Assembly: GCA_903930665.1 (NCBI GenBank)
Contig: CAIYZI010000624.1
Location: forward strand, 1 to 5,252
Reading direction: 5' to 3'
Origin: an uncultured beta proteobacterium
Lineage (GTDB): Bacteria > Pseudomonadota > Gammaproteobacteria > Burkholderiales > Burkholderiaceae
DNA: 5,252 nucleotides
In this document: positions 4,555 through 5,252 of the stretch, one piece after another
Numbering within the stretch: the stretch's first letter is position 1
Layout of the letters: the number at the start of each line of letters is the position of its first letter
Notes under the pieces: generated by a model
Database searches by the model: none
What the model saw: only the letters and a program-made list of their open reading frames with translations
What the model was told of the DNA's origin: nothing
Translations under genes and position numbers: made by a program

Positions 4555-5024
4555 CTAGGGACTCGACCAAGGTAGCGCCTCATAAAATTGAAGAACTTCC
4601 TGATAAATATCGTCAAACACAGGTAATGACACGTCTACTTCTGCTGCCATATCCCCATAACCTTTGGCGGCCATTTCCATAATCCTTGGGTCAGACATAG
4701 GGTCTGCTTGAACTTGAATTCCTTTGGACTGCGCGGAGGCCACAATCAAAGACTTGAGCATGGCACGCTCAGACTGAGTCCAATGATCAACGTGGTTAAG
4801 GGGTAGAGCTAAGCCATAAATATCTTGGCGACGGTTTCGATTTCGATTTCGGATAGTTTGTTGAAGCAGAGATCGATATTTTTCAGCCGTTAAATTGACG
4901 AGCCTGTAGGCTTGCAACTCTGCTCCATCGACAAGTTTGAGCACCCCGGTATCAAGGCGGATTCGTTATAGCTGCAGTCAATTTCGACTACCGTGGGGGA
5001 TTGCTTGGTCAACAGTCGGTTCAT
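4555..5024 (-). pseudogene. Unknown gene of about 156 codons with one frameshift
   Basis: A 129-codon open frame ends at TAG 4557-4555. It opens only at GTG 4944, which lacks a ribosome site. In the neighbouring frame, ATG 5024 has GAGG at a good distance and reads MNRLLTKQSPTVVEIDCSYN then ESAL. One missing base in the CC run at about 4956-4958 would join this to DTGVLKLVDGAELQAYRLVN and the rest. Total length 470 plus one base equals 157 codons. The protein looks soluble: a helical part with NRNRNRR encoded by a hexamer repeat (4835-4852), then DIYGLALPLNHVDHWTQ, a helix ERAMLKSLIVASAQSKG, DPMSDPRIMEMAAKGYGDMA, and an acidic aromatic end (FDDIYQEVLQFYEALPW). I do not recognise the family. 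It is divergent from the gene at 5119. Confidence 0.6.
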
Positions 5025-5083
5025 TGCCCTCAATCAATAGCCAAAATTTGCAGCAATTTCCTTGTTAATGCCACCTTAAGTCA

Positions 5084-5112
5084 TTGAACTTAATCAAGTT
5101 TCACTGTATATT
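5084..5112 (+). promoter_or_regulatory. Sigma70 promoter for the gene at 5119
   Basis: TTGAAC (5084-5089) is separated by exactly 17 bp from TATATT (5107-5112). The expected start, about seven bases after the -10 box, is 5119, the A of the ATG of the next gene, or within a base or two of it. The region between the divergent starts (5025-5083) holds only the TTGAAC box and a short AAGT/ACTT inverted repeat around it. Confidence 0.65.
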
Positions 5113-5118
5113 AAAAAA

Positions 5119-5252
5119 ATGATAATAGACATTGAAACCCAACCATTGCCCGCCAATGCTATCAGGCAATACATCAATGCCAAGCAAGCTTTTACCGCTC
5201 TGCGCGATGCCGAGAGGGAGGCAAAACAATTTCGCGGCGGCATGTTTTGGCG
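5119..5252 (+). CDS. Possible DEDD-type exonuclease, N-terminal fragment (cut by window edge)
   Basis: The frame is open from ATG 5119 to the right edge, 44 codons plus two bases: MIIDIETQPLPANAIRQY, then INAKQAFTALRDAEREAK and QFRGGMFW. A start of this kind, with hydrophobic residues then DIET, is how RNase-H-like 3'-5' exonucleases of the DEDD (DnaQ/PolB exonuclease) group begin; D4 and E6 would be the first two metal ligands. The following helix is charged and gives no further clue, and the other Exo motifs are outside the window, so the assignment is tentative. The ATG has no ribosome site (only A residues before it), and the promoter just upstream places the transcript start about at the ATG, suggesting leaderless translation. 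Confidence 0.55.
   Translation, partial: MIIDIETQPLPANAIRQYINAKQAFTALRDAEREAKQFRGGMFW

Noticed and set aside
1..5252. CRISPR array, rRNA or other tRNA genes
   Set aside because: No regularly spaced direct repeats and no rRNA- or tRNA-like conserved stretches were seen on either strand.

Overview
The window reads as moderately AT-rich bacterial DNA, probably proteobacterial. Codon use, small compact genes and the protein types would suit a freshwater Burkholderiales bacterium such as a Polynucleobacter relative. That placement is an impression from the sequence, not a tested result. No rRNA, tRNA or CRISPR array was found.

Left part (1-1960), all on the minus strand and intact. The left edge cuts an ISL3-family transposase whose first 174 codons are visible. 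Upstream of it in transcription order is a tight four-gene operon: DUF4160, DUF2442, an NTF2/SnoaL-like protein and a tautomerase-family protein. It has a textbook sigma70 promoter (TTGACA, 17 bp, TATATT) whose -35 box lies inside a perfect 13-bp palindrome. DUF4160 and DUF2442 genes are commonly found side by side. The palindrome makes autoregulation plausible.

Middle and right part (1939-5024) looks gene-poor at first sight, but on close reading most of it is small genes broken by single-base indels or a nonsense codon. They are: a short orphan ORF (1939-2145, +); a roughly 101-codon gene with a strong ribosome site (2165-2470, -); an unknown 221-aa gene that probably continues after a +1 shift to 3325 (2521-3325, +); a broken gene of about 108 codons (3344-3672, +); an 80-codon gene with one in-frame TAG (3822-4064, -) followed by a hairpin; a small ORF coupled by ATGA to a shifted 41-codon ORF (4164-4478, +); and a gene of about 156 codons with one shift (4555-5024, -). 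I recognise none of these products. The left operon and transposase show no such lesions, so local decay of an accessory element fits better than uniform sequencing error, though errors are not excluded.

Right edge (5084-5252, +). A good promoter (TTGAAC, 17 bp, TATATT) would place the transcription start at or next to the ATG of a gene beginning MIIDIETQPLP, suggesting a leaderless mRNA. The DIET motif hints at a DEDD-type 3'-5' exonuclease, but only 44 codons are visible.

I found no convincing new multi-gene system. The most useful results are the hidden frameshifted genes, the promoter-operator of the DUF4160/DUF2442 operon, and the possible leaderless gene.
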